Part shown: piece after piece, positions 35,284-48,766 of the stretch | How positions within the stretch are numbered: the stretch's first letter is position 1 | How the letters are laid out: each line of letters starts with the position of its first letter | Source of the DNA: Chloroflexota bacterium | Lineage (GTDB): Bacteria; Chloroflexota; Limnocylindria; Limnocylindrales; CSP1-4 | Length of the DNA: 61,240 nucleotides | Direction of reading: 5' to 3' | Assembly (NCBI GenBank): GCA_017881915.1 | Contig: JADGQK010000006.1 | Span: forward strand, 1 to 61,240 | Program-made: the position numbers and the translations under genes | Notes under the pieces: model-generated | What the model was told of the DNA's origin: nothing | The model's input: the letters and a program-made list of their open reading frames with translations, nothing else | Database searches by the model: none

Positions 35284-35688
35284 CTAGGGGGCGCTGGTCC
35301 CTTCGCGGCCGAAGTCATCCTCGAGTCGGATCACGTCGTCGAGCTCCGGCGTGGACACCTCGACAAGCTCGGTCCGATCGATCGCCTCGAACCGGTGGAC
35401 GCGTCCGACGGGCACCCGCCGGTGGTCGCCCGGGCCCAGCTCGATCTGTGCGATCGTGCCGTCAGCAGCCTCCAGGTGGAGGCGCATCCGGCCCGAGATC
35501 ACCAGGATCGACTCGTCCTTGTGGAGGTGCTTCTGGAGCGATAGCCGGCGGCCGGCCTCGATCACGATCAGCTTCCCGACGTAGCGATCGGTGTGCGTCC
35601 AGATCAGCTCATGACCCCAGGGCTTATCGACACGCCGGCTGGCGTCGGACCCGGATTCGTGCGCCGGCCCGCCCGGCTCAGGCAGCAC
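35284..35688 (-). CDS. Cupin-domain protein, mannose-6-phosphate isomerase type II-like
   Basis: About 134 residues with a single cupin: VDKPWGHELIWTHTDRY, then SLQKHLHKDESILVISG (metal His residues and Glu) and GDHRRVPVGRVHRFEA. This is the C-terminal isomerase domain found fused to GDP-mannose pyrophosphorylase in bifunctional ManC enzymes, here encoded separately. The start is probably GTG 35688, overlapping the mutase gene by 11 bases. With manC and the mutase it would convert fructose-6-phosphate to GDP-mannose. Confidence 0.8.
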   Translation of the reverse strand: MLPEPGGPAHESGSDASRRVDKPWGHELIWTHTDRYVGKLIVIEAGRRLSLQKHLHKDESILVISGRMRLHLEAADGTIAQIELGPGDHRRVPVGRVHRFEAIDRTELVEVSTPELDDVIRLEDDFGREGTSAP

Positions 35689-37159
35689 GGACGAGTGCCT
35701 CGCCGGCCTGGACCATCGCGTCACGCGCCTGGGGCGAGACCGCCTCGGTATAGACCCGGACCAGCGGCTCGGTGCCGCTGAACCTGATGAGCAGCCACGA
35801 TCCGTCCGGGGTGAAGAACTTGAAGCCGTCGTTCGTCGTGAGCGCGTCGGTTCGGCTGACCGGCTCCCCGGCCAGCGACTGCGGAGCATTCGCCTTGAGC
35901 TCCACCATGAGCCGATCCTTGAGCGCGGGGTACAGGTTCTGATCCACGTGGACGTCGATCCGGCGGTAGAAGGACGGACCGGCCAGCTCGTGGAAGGCGG
36001 CGATTGCCTTCGAGACAGGCCAGCGCCCGGCGGCCTTCTCGCGCAGGAACAGGTCGAGCAGGAGCAGGTTGGCATAGACCCCGTCGCGCTCCGGCAGGTG
36101 CATCCCGAAGCCGTAGCCGCCGGACTCCTCGGCGCCCATCATCGCGCCGGTCTCGATCATCTTCGGGCCGATGTACTTGAACCCGACCGACGTCTCGTAG
36201 ACCGGGATGTTGTAGTGCTTCCCGAGGCGCAGGGCCATTGACGTGTTGTTGACGCTCTCGACGATCGGGTCGCGCAACCCGAGATGCTCGGCGAGGTAGT
36301 ACATCAGCAGGCCGGTCACTTCGAGTTGGTGGATGAACGTACCCCGCTCATCGGCTGCCCCGGCCCGGTCGGCATCCCCATCGAGGAGCAGGCCCAGGTC
36401 GTAGCCGCCCGCGGCGAGGATCCCGAGCGCCTCATCCACATTCGGCCGGATCGGCTCCGGATTGATCCCGCCGAAAAATGGGTTCCGCTCGGTGTGGATC
36501 TCGTGCACCCGGATCTTTCCGCCGGACAGCAGGCGCGGCAGCCAGCCGGCTCCGGCACCGTACATCGGATCGACCAGGACGCTCACGTCGGCGGCCTTGA
36601 GGGCGTCGATGTCGACGGTCCGACGGACGTACTGCTCGTAGCCCGGATACGGGTCGTACCAGTCGACGAGCCCGGCTGCCTCGGCATCGGCGAATGGGCG
36701 CCGTGGGATCGCCGTTCCGCCGTTCGTCGCGATCGTCGCCTCGAGGACCGCCAGGATCTCGGGTCCCGCCGCGGAGCCGGTCGGGGCTTTGACCTTGAAG
36801 CCGTTGTCCGTCCAGGGGTTGTGGCTGGCGGTGATCACGATGCCGGCGGCGCTGCCCCGCTCGACGACTTCGTACGAGGACATCTGGGTGGGCACCGCGT
36901 GGCGGGCAAAGGCGACCGGGATGTCCTGGGCCAACAGAACCTCGGCCGCGGCCGCGGCAAAATCCTCGGAGGCGAACCGCCGGTCATAGGCGATCACCAC
37001 GCCCTTGGCCTGTTGGCCGCGGCTCACGACGTAGTGGGCCACCCCATCGGCGCAGCGTCGGACGTTCTCGAAGGTGAAGTCATCGGCGACCCGGGATCGC
37101 CAGCCATCGGTGCCGAAGACGATCTTCGATGGCTGGGGAACCTGGCTGATCGTGGTCAC
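35678..37159 (-). CDS. manB: Phosphomannomutase/phosphoglucomutase
   Basis: A 493-residue alpha-D-phosphohexomutase interconverting hexose 1- and 6-phosphates. The four signature sites are present: phosphoserine loop ITASHNPW, metal loop DGDADR, sugar-specificity loop EESGGYG and the phosphate-binding RFSGTEPLVRVY. GTG 37159 overlaps the manC stop (GTGA); an upstream ATG at 37183 is less likely. Mannose use is inferred from the manC neighbour. Confidence 0.88.
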   Translation of the reverse strand: MTTISQVPQPSKIVFGTDGWRSRVADDFTFENVRRCADGVAHYVVSRGQQAKGVVIAYDRRFASEDFAAAAAEVLLAQDIPVAFARHAVPTQMSSYEVVERGSAAGIVITASHNPWTDNGFKVKAPTGSAAGPEILAVLEATIATNGGTAIPRRPFADAEAAGLVDWYDPYPGYEQYVRRTVDIDALKAADVSVLVDPMYGAGAGWLPRLLSGGKIRVHEIHTERNPFFGGINPEPIRPNVDEALGILAAGGYDLGLLLDGDADRAGAADERGTFIHQLEVTGLLMYYLAEHLGLRDPIVESVNNTSMALRLGKHYNIPVYETSVGFKYIGPKMIETGAMMGAEESGGYGFGMHLPERDGVYANLLLLDLFLREKAAGRWPVSKAIAAFHELAGPSFYRRIDVHVDQNLYPALKDRLMVELKANAPQSLAGEPVSRTDALTTNDGFKFFTPDGSWLLIRFSGTEPLVRVYTEAVSPQARDAMVQAGEALVRAA

Positions 37160-38235
37160 GAATGGCCCTCCGGCGTTGAGCAACGATCGAGGAGCGTGTC
37201 GATCCGCGGTTGGAACGTCCGTGCGCCGTGGAGTACAGCAACGGGTCCCGTGGTCGCGACCATCGTAGCGTCAGCGCCGGGCGACGCGGTCAGCCGTCCG
37301 ACGTTCGAACGCCACACCACGAGGTCGTCGGAGGTTGCCTCGAATTCCTTGCCGGTCGGGTCGATCGTCGCTTCGATTCGCGGCATTCCCAGCTCGCTGA
37401 GCAACGAGGTCCAGCTCCCGAGATCGTTCCAGCCGACATCGATGGGGAGGACGACGACGTCGCCGGCCAGCGATGCCGGCTCCAGCACGGCATAGTCGAT
37501 CGAGGTGGCCCGGACACGGTCATAGGCGTCACTCAGGTCGCCGGTCAGGCCTTTGGTCACCGTGGCCAGGATGTCCGGCGCATCGCGCTCGAAGGCGGCT
37601 CGGATCGTGGACCGCTGCCAGACGAAGATCCCGGCATTCCAGCTTGCGAGGCGGTCCTCGAACATCGATTCGGCCATCACGAGGTCAGGCTTCTCGGTGA
37701 ACCGCTCGACTCCATAGACCCTGCGCGGTCCTGGAGCCTGTGCATCGACCGTTTCGGCCGGCCCGGTTGGCAGGATGTAGCCGTATACCGTGGCGGGATA
37801 CGTCGGCTTGATGCCGAGCGTCACGATCGGTCGGGCCACCCCCGGGACGCCAGCCGCAGCGGCCCCGGCCGTGCGCAGGGCGGCCCGAAACTCGTCGCCG
37901 CGCTCGACGGTCTGGTCGGCCGGCAGGACGAGCATCACCTCGTCGTCAGGTCGGTCGATCGCCACGGTCGCCAGGGCGATCGCCGCCGCGGTATTTCGCC
38001 CCTGGGGCTCGGACAGGACATTCGCCAACGGCAGCTGGGCGGCGACGAGATCCGCATAGCGGCGGTCCGTGACGACGAAGATCGAGGCCGGTTCGACCAG
38101 TCCGACCAGGCGCTCAGCACCGAGCTGGAGGAGCGTGCGCTCGCCGAGCAGCGGCAGGAACGGCTTGGGGCGCTCCGGCGACGACAGCGGCCAGAGCCGG
38201 GTACCGCCGCCGCCGGCCAGGATGACGGCGTACAC
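37156..38235 (-). CDS. manC: Mannose-1-phosphate guanylyltransferase
   Basis: A 359-residue nucleotidyltransferase forming GDP-mannose from mannose-1-phosphate and GTP. It begins with the nucleotide-binding signature GGGGTRLWPLSSPERPKPF and includes SEPQGRNTAAAIALA, FTEKPD and WNAGIFVWQ. The C-terminal isomerase domain of bifunctional enzymes is missing and is supplied by the separate cupin gene. The GTG start has a TAGAAT box 6 bases upstream. GDP-mannose would feed polysaccharide or glycolipid synthesis. Confidence 0.93.
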   Translation of the reverse strand: MYAVILAGGGGTRLWPLSSPERPKPFLPLLGERTLLQLGAERLVGLVEPASIFVVTDRRYADLVAAQLPLANVLSEPQGRNTAAAIALATVAIDRPDDEVMLVLPADQTVERGDEFRAALRTAGAAAAGVPGVARPIVTLGIKPTYPATVYGYILPTGPAETVDAQAPGPRRVYGVERFTEKPDLVMAESMFEDRLASWNAGIFVWQRSTIRAAFERDAPDILATVTKGLTGDLSDAYDRVRATSIDYAVLEPASLAGDVVVLPIDVGWNDLGSWTSLLSELGMPRIEATIDPTGKEFEATSDDLVVWRSNVGRLTASPGADATMVATTGPVAVLHGARTFQPRIDTLLDRCSTPEGHS

Positions 38236-38241
38236 GGCCCG

Positions 38242-38247
38242 ATTCTA
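38242..38247 (-). promoter_or_regulatory. -10-like box TAGAAT for manC, leaderless spacing
   Basis: Minus-strand TAGAAT is followed by 6 bases and GTG 38235; the hexamer is the same as that before lysC. It supports a manC-manB-cupin transcript separate from metK. Confidence 0.45.
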
Positions 38248-38288
38248 CAGCCCGCGGGTGGTCCGCCTCGGGGGTTGGCAGACCCCGC

Positions 38289-39518
38289 TCAGATCGCCTC
38301 TGCGACCGGCTCGGGCAGGGCGACCCCGGCGCCGTCGGCGAGGATGGCTGCCCGGTCGGTGCGTTCCCAGGGCAGGTCCAGGTCCGGCCGGCCGAAGTGG
38401 CCATAGGCGGCGGTCTGGCGGTAGATCGGGCGGCGCAGGTCGAGGGCCTCGATGATCGCGGCGGGTCGCAGGTCGAAATGCTCGGCGATCAGTTGCTGGA
38501 TCCGCTCGTCCGGGATCTTGCCGGTGCCGAACGACTCGACGGAGACGCTCAGCGGGTGGGCAATCCCGATCCCGTAGGCGAGCTCGATCTCGAAGCGATC
38601 TGCGAGGCCGGCGGCGACGACGTTCTTGGCCACCCAGCGGGCGGCATACGCGGCCGACCGGTCGACCTTCGTCGGGTCCTTGCCGCTGAACGCGCCTCCA
38701 CCATGGCGGGCCATCCCGCCGTACGTGTCGACGATGATCTTGCGCCCGGTCACGCCGGCGTCGCCCATCGGGCCGCCGGTCACGAACCGGCCGGTCGGAT
38801 TGATGTGCATGACCGGGTCGACGTCGCGCAGATGGCGGGGCAACATCGGCAGGATCACGGCCTCGGCGATGTCGTCGCCAATCTGCTCGACCGTCACGTC
38901 CGGATCGTGCTGGGTGCTGACCACGACCGTCTTCACCCGGCGCGGGATCCCGTGCTCGTACTCGAGGGTGACCTGGGTCTTGCCGTCCGGCCGGAGGTAG
39001 GGCAGCTGGCCGCTCTTGCGCAGCTCGGCCAGGCGCCGGGCCATCCGATGGGCGAGGGCGATCGGGAGGGGCATCAGCTCGGGCGTCTCGCGGCAGGCGA
39101 AGCCAAACATCATGCCCTGGTCACCCGCGCCGAGCTCGTGGCCGGATGCGCCCGTCGCGCGGTTCTCGAGAGCGGTATCGACGCCCATCGCAATGTCCCG
39201 CGACTGTTCCTTGATGCTGACGAGCACGCCGCAGGTCTGATAATCGAAGCCGTACTCGGCCCGGGTGTAGCCGATGTCGCAGACAGTATCCCGGACGATC
39301 GACTGAAAGTCGGCGTAGGTAGTCGTCGTGATCTCGCCGAGCACCACGACCAGGCCCGTGGTCGTCGCCGTCTCGCAGGCAACCCGTGCATCCGGATCCT
39401 CGCGGATGATCGCGTCGAGGATCGCGTCACTGATCTGGTCGCACATCTTGTCGGGATGCCCTTCGGTCACCGACTCGGACGTGAACAGGTACTCGGCCGC
39501 GTCGAGGATCGTGGTCAT
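38289..39518 (-). CDS. metK: S-adenosylmethionine synthetase
   Basis: A 409-residue enzyme making SAM from ATP and methionine. It shows [23 protein letters not shown], the hexapeptide GAGDQG followed by MMFG, and the P-loop-like [16 protein letters not shown]. The length is slightly above the usual 385-400. ATG 39518 follows a strong AAAGGAG, and a TACCCT box lies 22 bases upstream. No SAM riboswitch fits in the 84-base upstream spacer. ahcY, mtnA and apt elsewhere in the window recycle SAM products. Confidence 0.96.
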   Translation of the reverse strand: MTTILDAAEYLFTSESVTEGHPDKMCDQISDAILDAIIREDPDARVACETATTTGLVVVLGEITTTTYADFQSIVRDTVCDIGYTRAEYGFDYQTCGVLVSIKEQSRDIAMGVDTALENRATGASGHELGAGDQGMMFGFACRETPELMPLPIALAHRMARRLAELRKSGQLPYLRPDGKTQVTLEYEHGIPRRVKTVVVSTQHDPDVTVEQIGDDIAEAVILPMLPRHLRDVDPVMHINPTGRFVTGGPMGDAGVTGRKIIVDTYGGMARHGGGAFSGKDPTKVDRSAAYAARWVAKNVVAAGLADRFEIELAYGIGIAHPLSVSVESFGTGKIPDERIQQLIAEHFDLRPAAIIEALDLRRPIYRQTAAYGHFGRPDLDLPWERTDRAAILADGAGVALPEPVAEAI

Positions 39519-39540
39519 GGAGCTCCTTTTGTGCTCGGGC

Positions 39541-39546
39541 AGGGTA
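39541..39546 (-). promoter_or_regulatory. -10-like box TACCCT for metK (short leader)
   Basis: Minus-strand GCTACCCT lies 22 bases before the metK ATG, giving a leader of about 15 bases that contains AAAGGAG. It is a leadered counterpart of the leaderless genes. Confidence 0.4.
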
Positions 39547-39602
39547 GCACAGGCCTCGTCATCGGCCGTTCGGCAGGTCCCGCGGACCGGCTCCCGGGGG
39601 GT

Positions 39603-41827
39603 TCACTCGGCCTCGAGGACGAACAGCTGGGCCCAGTAGTCGCCGTGCGTGGCGACTTCGTGGCGATCGACGTCGAGGAACAGGCCGATCTCGGTCAACT
39701 CGTCACCACCCCGGACGAGCGCGTTGTCGCGCTCGATCGTGTCGGCCCGGGCCGGCCAGGTCGTCACCCGGTAGCGGAGGGCCGCGTCAAGCTCCCGCAG
39801 GCGGAGCCGGTTCACGCCCGGATTCGGCCGGGTGAGGGTCCGGTAGAAGCCGACGATCGCCTGGCGACGATCGTCCGAGACGGTCATCCAGGCCGTCTCG
39901 TTGCCGTCGCCCTCGAACGGGCTGCGCAGCCGGACGAAGCGTCCCCGTTGGAGCAGCTCACGATGGTCCTTGTAGAAGGCGACCTGGTCCGCAACCTCGG
40001 CGCATTCGGCAGGCGACAGGCTCGTGGCGTCGAGCTCGTAGCCGAAGACCCCGAAGAAGGCGACCGCGGCACGCATCCCGATCGGGGTCAGCCGGCCCGT
40101 CTGGTGGTTGGGCACGGCCGAGACATGGGCGCCCATCGAGGACAAGGGGTAGATCAGCGAGGCGCCCCACTGGATCCGCAGCCGCTCGATCGCGTCGGTG
40201 TCGTCGCTCGTCCAGGCCTGTGGGGCATACGCCAGGAGGCCGGGGTCGAACCGACCGCCGCCGCCCGCACAGGATTCGAACAGAATCTCGGGAAAGGCGG
40301 TCGTGAGCCGGGCGTACAGGTCGTACACACCCAGGATGTAGCGGTGGAAGAACTCGCCCTGGCGATCCGCCGGCAACCCCAGGCTGCCCGGCTCGGTGAT
40401 GTTCCGGTTCATGTCCCATTTGATGTACGAGATCGGCGCACTCGCCAGCAGCTCGGACAGAACTGCGAAGAGGTGGTCGACGATCTCCGGCCGGGACAGG
40501 TCGAGGACGAACTGGTCGCGGCTCTCCGTCCGCGACCGGCCCGGAATCCCGATCGCCCAGTCGGGGTGGGCGGCGAACAGCTGGCTCCGCTGGCTGACCA
40601 TCTCGGGCTCGATCCACAGACCAAAGCGAAGACCCAGGGCCTCGATCCGGCGGGCAAGGCCGTCGATCCCGTTGGGCAGCTTGCGCCGATCCACGAACCA
40701 GTCGCCGAGCGAGCTCGTGTCGTCGTCGCGGGCGCCGAACCAGCCGTCGTCGAGTACGAACAGCTCGATCCCCAGGTCGCGGGCGACCGTCGCGATGTCG
40801 ACCAGCTTCGTCTCGTCGAAGGCGAAGTAGGTTCCTTCCCAGTTGTTGATCAGGACCGGCCGGGCACGGTCGCGCCAGGTGCCCCGGGCCAGGCGCTCGC
40901 GGTACAGCCGGTGGTAGGCAAGGCTCAGGCCATCCAGGCCCGCCTCCGAGAAGGCGAGGACCGCCTCCGGTGTGGCGAAGTCGGCGCCCGGCTCCAGGAT
41001 CCAGGCAAAGCCCTCGGGGTTGATCCCCAGGCGGACCCGGGTCGTGCCGAATGGACCGACCTCGGCCTCGGCCAGGAAGTTGCCCGAGTAGACGAGACTG
41101 AACCCGTAGGCCTCGCCGGCGGTCTCGGTCGTCGAGGCGCGCCGCAGGATCAGCGACGGATCGTGCTCGTGCCCCGATGCTCCCCGAAGGCTGGCGGTGG
41201 ACTGGCGGCCAGGAGCCAGCCGGCGGTTGGTGATGTGCCGCTCGCGCGCCCACGCACCGCTCAACTGGACGAGCGTCCAGTCGTCATCGGGCAGGTCGAG
41301 CGAGGTGCTCATCGCGGTCGTGATCCGCAGGCGCGACGTACCGCCATTGCGGATCCGGACTCGACGGGAGACGATCGGGTGGTCGCGGAAGATCGTGTAC
41401 GAGAGGGTGACCCGGGCCTTGCTCGGGCCGTCGGCCAGCTCGATCTCGAGGCTCGTCGCCTCGTCGTCGGCCTCGACGTAGGTGGATGGCAAGCCCGGAA
41501 TCCCCGCTTTGCCCGGGAAGATCCGGTGGCTGACGTAATCGAGCCGGAGCATGCTCGAGCCGTCGGCCTGCTCGATCGTCAGGGCCGGCATCCGGTAGTC
41601 GCCGCCGCCGGCGGTCGGGTATTCAAGCGCGATCGGGTCGTCGAGCCGATTCGAGAAGCCCGCGAATCCGGCCCGTCCAAGGTGTCGATACGAACGTCCG
41701 CGGGCAAGTGGAGCGCCGAAGTGGAGTTGCCCGATCGAGCCGTTCTCGAGGACCCGAACGACGTAACTGACCTGCTTGTTGTGGAGGTGGAGCTGACCCG
41801 AGGACGCATTCCATTCGATGCCCATCA

Positions 41828-41828
<1 letters not shown>
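39603..41828 (-). CDS. Alpha-galactosidase, glycoside hydrolase family 36
   Basis: A 741-residue enzyme with the GH36 layout: N-terminal beta-sandwich, (beta/alpha)8 barrel from about residue 325, and a C-terminal sheet. The nucleophile is Asp472 in IKWDMNRNI and the acid/base is Asp542 in WTSDDTDAIERLRIQWG, 70 residues apart as in the family; CAGGGGRFD is also typical. It has no signal peptide and so acts in the cytoplasm on imported alpha-galactosides such as raffinose or melibiose. Its ATG overlaps the stop of the beta-galactosidase gene. Confidence 0.93.
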
Positions 41829-45052
<3,224 letters not shown>

Positions 45053-45287
45053 TTACGGTCGGATTCGGCGTGATTTGGGTGGAGAATCGGTCCGCTTCGC
45101 CGATCTCCACGCACGATCTGGGCCGGCCTGCGCCTCCCAGGTCCCGAATCGAGGCTCAACCCGACCATACCGCCGCTGGGGACGGAATATGGCAAGATCC
45201 AGCGCGTCCGCCCGCCCGCCGAACTCGGGACGAATGTCGCTACCAGACGCGCTAGCCTGCGGCCGCGATCTCGAGCCTCCGACCGGT

Positions 45288-45293
45288 TACCCT
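45288..45293 (+). promoter_or_regulatory. -10-like box TACCCT for the methyltransferase gene, leaderless spacing
   Basis: TACCCT is followed by 6 bases and GTG 45300, with no ribosome site. This decides the start against the downstream ATG 45363. A second TAGCCT lies at 45253-45258. Confidence 0.4.
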
Positions 45294-45299
45294 CGCTGC

Positions 45300-46184
45300 G
45301 TGGAAGCCGACGATCCCGATGTGCGACCAGCGACCCCCGCCGAGGCGACGGACGTGCGCGCGATGCACGCCGCGACGGGCGTCGCCTGGGATGAGGCGGC
45401 GGAGCGCTACGAAGGCTGGCTCGACGAGGCGATCGAGCTGATCCGTGGCGGCGGGAGCAACCTCTTCCCAGAGGAGGTCGAGCTGCTCGGCGACCTCCAC
45501 GGGCAGTGCCGGCGCGCGATCCACCTCCAATGCGCCGGCGGCCGGGACACGCTGTCGCTCTGGCGACTCGGTGCCGACGAGGTGGTTGGCGTGGACCTGA
45601 GCCCACGGATGATCGACCTCGCCCGGCGTCTCACGGCGGCAACCGGCGCCCCGGCCAGTTGGTTCGTGTCAGACGTGCTCGACACGCCGCACGAGCTGGA
45701 CGGCACCGCGAACCTCGTGTACACCGGCCGCGGCTCATTGCTCTGGCTCCAGGATCTGGATGCGTGGGCAGCAGTCGTGGCGCGGCTGCTCGTGCCGGGC
45801 GGCCGGCTCGTCCTGTTCGAAGGTCATCCGTTCGAGTGGCTCGTCGATGGCGACGAAGACGGTCGCTGGGCCCTGACCGACTACGACTACTTCGCCCGCC
45901 CCGAGGCCTCGCGCGGCTGGTCACCCGGATTCATCGACCACCTCTCGATCCCCGATGGCCAGCAGCACTGGAAGTTCTCACGCGCCTGGACCCTCGGCGA
46001 GGTCGTCACGGCCGTCGCGGGAGCCGGCCTCCGGATCGAGCGCCTCGTCGAATCGCCTCGTGACTGGTGGAGCGGCCACAGCGACATTGCCCCCGGAGAG
46101 CGGGGGCGCCTGCCCCTTTCGTTCGGACTGATCGCAACAATTACATCGAGGCCCGCTTCTCCCACAGGTCGTGGGCAAGCATGA
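45300..46184 (+). CDS. Class I SAM-dependent methyltransferase
   Basis: 294 residues. The Rossmann-fold SAM site is AIHLQCAGGRDTLSLWRLGADEVVGVDLSPRMIDLARRL (about residues 80-117), with later motifs FVSDVLDTP and LLVPGGRLVLFEGHP. The acceptor is unknown; similar proteins are annotated only as methyltransferase domain 25/11. The first ~25 residues (VEADDPDVRPATPAEATDVRAM) are not conserved. It is a single-gene unit divergent from lacZ. Confidence 0.82.
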   Translation: MEADDPDVRPATPAEATDVRAMHAATGVAWDEAAERYEGWLDEAIELIRGGGSNLFPEEVELLGDLHGQCRRAIHLQCAGGRDTLSLWRLGADEVVGVDLSPRMIDLARRLTAATGAPASWFVSDVLDTPHELDGTANLVYTGRGSLLWLQDLDAWAAVVARLLVPGGRLVLFEGHPFEWLVDGDEDGRWALTDYDYFARPEASRGWSPGFIDHLSIPDGQQHWKFSRAWTLGEVVTAVAGAGLRIERLVESPRDWWSGHSDIAPGERGRLPLSFGLIATITSRPASPTGRGQA

Positions 46185-46617
46185 GCACCACGGGGCTACG
46201 TCCGTCGCGGGCCCAGATGCGTGCCCGAGCTCCGACCACTGGACGTCGTCAATGCCGTGCGTCAGTTCGCTAGGCTCAGCCCGCCAGACGCCGGGCTCGA
46301 TCGGGGTTCGGGGGCCGAGAGCCGACCTAGCCTCGACAGATTCCGCGTGCATGGTCGCTCTGAGCACAGGGGCCTAGCTCTGGGTGCAGTTCGCACCCGA
46401 CGGCGCGGGTCGCTCGGGCAAGAATCCGCCACGCCACGCCCAGACGGTCAACGACTCCCCTCTGCCGAGCCCCTTCGCGCCGCAATTTGAGGCGCTCAGG
46501 CTTGGCGTTGTGCTCACAGCGACCATGCACCAAGAATCGGCCGGGCCAAGGAGCGTGGGTCGATCCAGAGGCCCCGGCCCAAGCGACGTGGGACGAGCCG
46601 CGCCGCGCCGCCGAACG
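46185..46617. other. Non-coding spacer with an inverted-repeat-bounded element
   Basis: No convincing gene is visible in these 433 bases on either strand, and no tRNA-like cloverleaf. The notable content is the inverted-repeat segment at 46339-46538 described separately. Confidence 0.6.
46339..46538. repeat. ~200-base segment with 29-base terminal inverted repeats (MITE-like)
   Basis: Left arm 46339-46367 and right arm 46510-46538 are inverted copies matching at 25 of 29 positions; the inner 20 bases (TGCATGGTCGCTCTGAGCAC at 46348-46367) differ by one base from the complement of 46510-46529. Inside is a perfect hairpin GGGTGC-AGTTC-GCACCC (46382-46398). No transposase is encoded and no target duplication is clear. 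It may be a non-autonomous element or a structured RNA. Confidence 0.55.
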
Positions 46618-47898
46618 TCAGGTGCCGTGCTCCCAGGACGCCATGTAGGCCACCTGCTCGGGCGTCATGGGGTCGAGGGTGATCCCGAGCGCCGCAAGCT
46701 TGAGCCGGGCGACCTCGGCGTCGATCTCCTCGGGCACGACGTAGACACCCGGCTTGAGCTCGGCATGGTGTTTCGCCGCGTACTCGGCCGACAGGGCCTG
46801 ATTGGCAAAGCTCATGTCCATGACCGCCGCCGGGTGACCCTCGGCCGCGCCCAGGTTGACCAGCCGGCCCTCGGCGATCAGGTTGACCCGCTTGCCGCCC
46901 AGGTCGAACTCCTGGACGTTGTGGCGGACTTCGCGGACGTGGCCCTCGGCCATTTCACGCAACGCGTCCAGGTCCAGCTCAGCATCGAAATGGCCCGAGT
47001 TGGCCATGATCGCGCCCTCGCGCATCGCCGCGAAGTGCTCGCGCCGGAAGACGTTGACGTTGCCGGTGGCAGTGATGAACAGCTGGCCCCAGGGCGCAGC
47101 CTGCGCCACGGTCATCACCTGGAAGCCGTCCATCAGTGCCTCGAGCGCCCGGATCGGATCGACCTCGATCACCGCGACGTGGGCGCCGTGGCCGGACATC
47201 CGGGCCGCGATTCCCTTGCCCACCCAGCCGTAGCCGGCAACGACGACCTGCCGCCCGGCGATCAGGATGTTCGTCGCCCGGAGGATCCCGTCGAGCGTGG
47301 ACTGGCCCGTGCCATAGCGGTTGTCGAAGAGGTGCTTCGTCTGGGCCTCGTTGACGGCCACGACCGGGAACAGCAGCTTGTTCTTGGCGGCCATCGCCTT
47401 GAGCCGGATCACCCCGGTCGTCGTCTCTTCGGTCCCGGCCTTGACCTCGGCGAGCTGAGCGGGCCGATGCTCATGGAGAAGGTTGACCAGGTCGCAGCCG
47501 TCGTCCATCGTGAGCTCGGGATGGGTGTCGGCAACCGCGTTGAGGTGGCCGTAATACGTGGCGTCGTCCTCGCCGTGGCGCGCGTAGCAGCTGATCCCGT
47601 AGGCGGCGACGAGGGCCGCGGCGACGTCGTCCTGGGTCGAGAGCGGGTTCGAGGCTGCCAGGGTGACCTGCGCACCGCCGGCCTTGAGCGCCCGCATGAG
47701 ATTCGCCGTCTCGGTCGTGACGTGGAGGCAGGCGCCGATGCGCAGGCCCTCGAGTGGACGCTCACGCTCGAAGCGTTCGCTGATCAGGCGCAGGACGGGC
47801 ATCTCGCGGGCCGCCCACTCGATCCGGCGGACGCCCTCATCGGCCAGGCCGAGGTCGGCGACATCGTGATCCGGCAGGTCAGTGGTGGGGGTGGTCAT
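46618..47898 (-). CDS. ahcY: Adenosylhomocysteinase
   Basis: A 426-residue NAD-dependent enzyme splitting S-adenosylhomocysteine into adenosine and homocysteine. It shows [30 protein letters not shown], the catalytic-region Lys/Asp in [19 protein letters not shown] and the NAD motif [11 protein letters not shown]. It lacks the ~40-residue insertion of some proteobacterial enzymes. An AAGGAG precedes the ATG, whose first bases overlap the end of the acetyltransferase gene by 20. It is the last gene of the run and clears the by-product of SAM-dependent methylation. Confidence 0.95.
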   Translation of the reverse strand: MTTPTTDLPDHDVADLGLADEGVRRIEWAAREMPVLRLISERFERERPLEGLRIGACLHVTTETANLMRALKAGGAQVTLAASNPLSTQDDVAAALVAAYGISCYARHGEDDATYYGHLNAVADTHPELTMDDGCDLVNLLHEHRPAQLAEVKAGTEETTTGVIRLKAMAAKNKLLFPVVAVNEAQTKHLFDNRYGTGQSTLDGILRATNILIAGRQVVVAGYGWVGKGIAARMSGHGAHVAVIEVDPIRALEALMDGFQVMTVAQAAPWGQLFITATGNVNVFRREHFAAMREGAIMANSGHFDAELDLDALREMAEGHVREVRHNVQEFDLGGKRVNLIAEGRLVNLGAAEGHPAAVMDMSFANQALSAEYAAKHHAELKPGVYVVPEEIDAEVARLKLAALGITLDPMTPEQVAYMASWEHGT

Positions 47899-48766
47899 CA
47901 GGGTCGGTCTCCTTGCGGGCTGAGAGGAAACGCCGGAGCGGGCCGGGCAGGCCGGGCCATGGCGCCCCGACCCGGTGGACGAGTCGCTCCTCGAACCGGA
48001 CGTGCTCCTGGTAGCCGAGCCGGCGATAGGCCTGCAACGCGGGCGGGTTGTCGGCCCGGACGTTGAGCACGACCTGGTCGCAGAAGCGGAGCAGCTCGGC
48101 GGTGACCGCCCCGGTGGTTGCCGTAGCGTAACCCCGGCCGCGGTACTCCACCTGGGTCAGGACGTTGCCCACGACGGCCAACCTGGCCGTCGGGCTGACG
48201 ACGTGGGTCCCGGCAGCGGCCACCAGACGACCGTTGACCCGGACGCCGAAGTAGACGCCGTCGGCGATCGAGCTCGAGCCGAGCCACGATGCAAACCCAA
48301 GCTGGTACAGCCGGTTCAGCTCGCCGACCTCGATCGGCAGCAGCCGGCGGGTATCCGCGGGGTAGGGCCGGAACGTGGAGCGATCGACCCACATCCGGAC
48401 CATCTGCGGCCCGGGATCCAGGCGATAGCTCGTCCCGACGGCCGGCAAGGCTGCCGGGAGGGCCGCTACGTAGGCGGCGCGCGGCTTGACCAGGTCGCGC
48501 AGGGCAGCCTCGATTCCGTCGTTCCGGCCCATCACGAAGAGCGGCTGTGGCGACAGGCCGGCGTACTCGAGGGCAACCGCCACCAGGTCTGTCCCGACGA
48601 AGGCGCCACCCCAGCGGGTCCGGCTGAACTCGCGATCGTCGAGATCGCAGATGGCATAGGCCGCGAAGAGGCGGTCCTGCTCGAGGAACTGGCGCAGGAG
48701 CACCCGGTCGGTCGTGGTCCGGGTAACGAGCCCGGCCTCGCGCCGCGACACGACGATGCTGGCCAT
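47879..48766 (-). CDS. GNAT-family N-acetyltransferase
   Basis: A 295-residue protein whose C-terminal half is a GNAT domain with the acetyl-CoA loop [15 protein letters not shown] and the [13 protein letters not shown] motif; the N-terminal ~130 residues are a second, diverged module, as in FR47/GNAT tandem proteins. The acceptor is unknown. It sits between mtnA (1-base TGATG overlap) and ahcY, so it is co-expressed with SAM-product recycling. Confidence 0.83.
   Translation of the reverse strand: MASIVVSRREAGLVTRTTTDRVLLRQFLEQDRLFAAYAICDLDDREFSRTRWGGAFVGTDLVAVALEYAGLSPQPLFVMGRNDGIEAALRDLVKPRAAYVAALPAALPAVGTSYRLDPGPQMVRMWVDRSTFRPYPADTRRLLPIEVGELNRLYQLGFASWLGSSSIADGVYFGVRVNGRLVAAAGTHVVSPTARLAVVGNVLTQVEYRGRGYATATTGAVTAELLRFCDQVVLNVRADNPPALQAYRRLGYQEHVRFEERLVHRVGAPWPGLPGPLRRFLSARKETDPDDHPHH

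Noticed and set aside
38269-38287. Rho-independent terminator after metK
   Set aside because: GGGGT-TGGCAG-ACCCC forms only a 5-base stem and no U-tract follows on the minus strand.
39519-39602. SAM riboswitch upstream of metK
   Set aside because: The 84-base spacer holds only a promoter-like box and a Shine-Dalgarno; no SAM-aptamer core could be found. The region before ahcY is coding and leaves no room either.
46185-46617. tRNA or other known structured RNA in the spacer before ahcY
   Set aside because: No TΨC-like GGTTCGANTCC block or cloverleaf spacing; the structure seen is the long inverted repeat instead.
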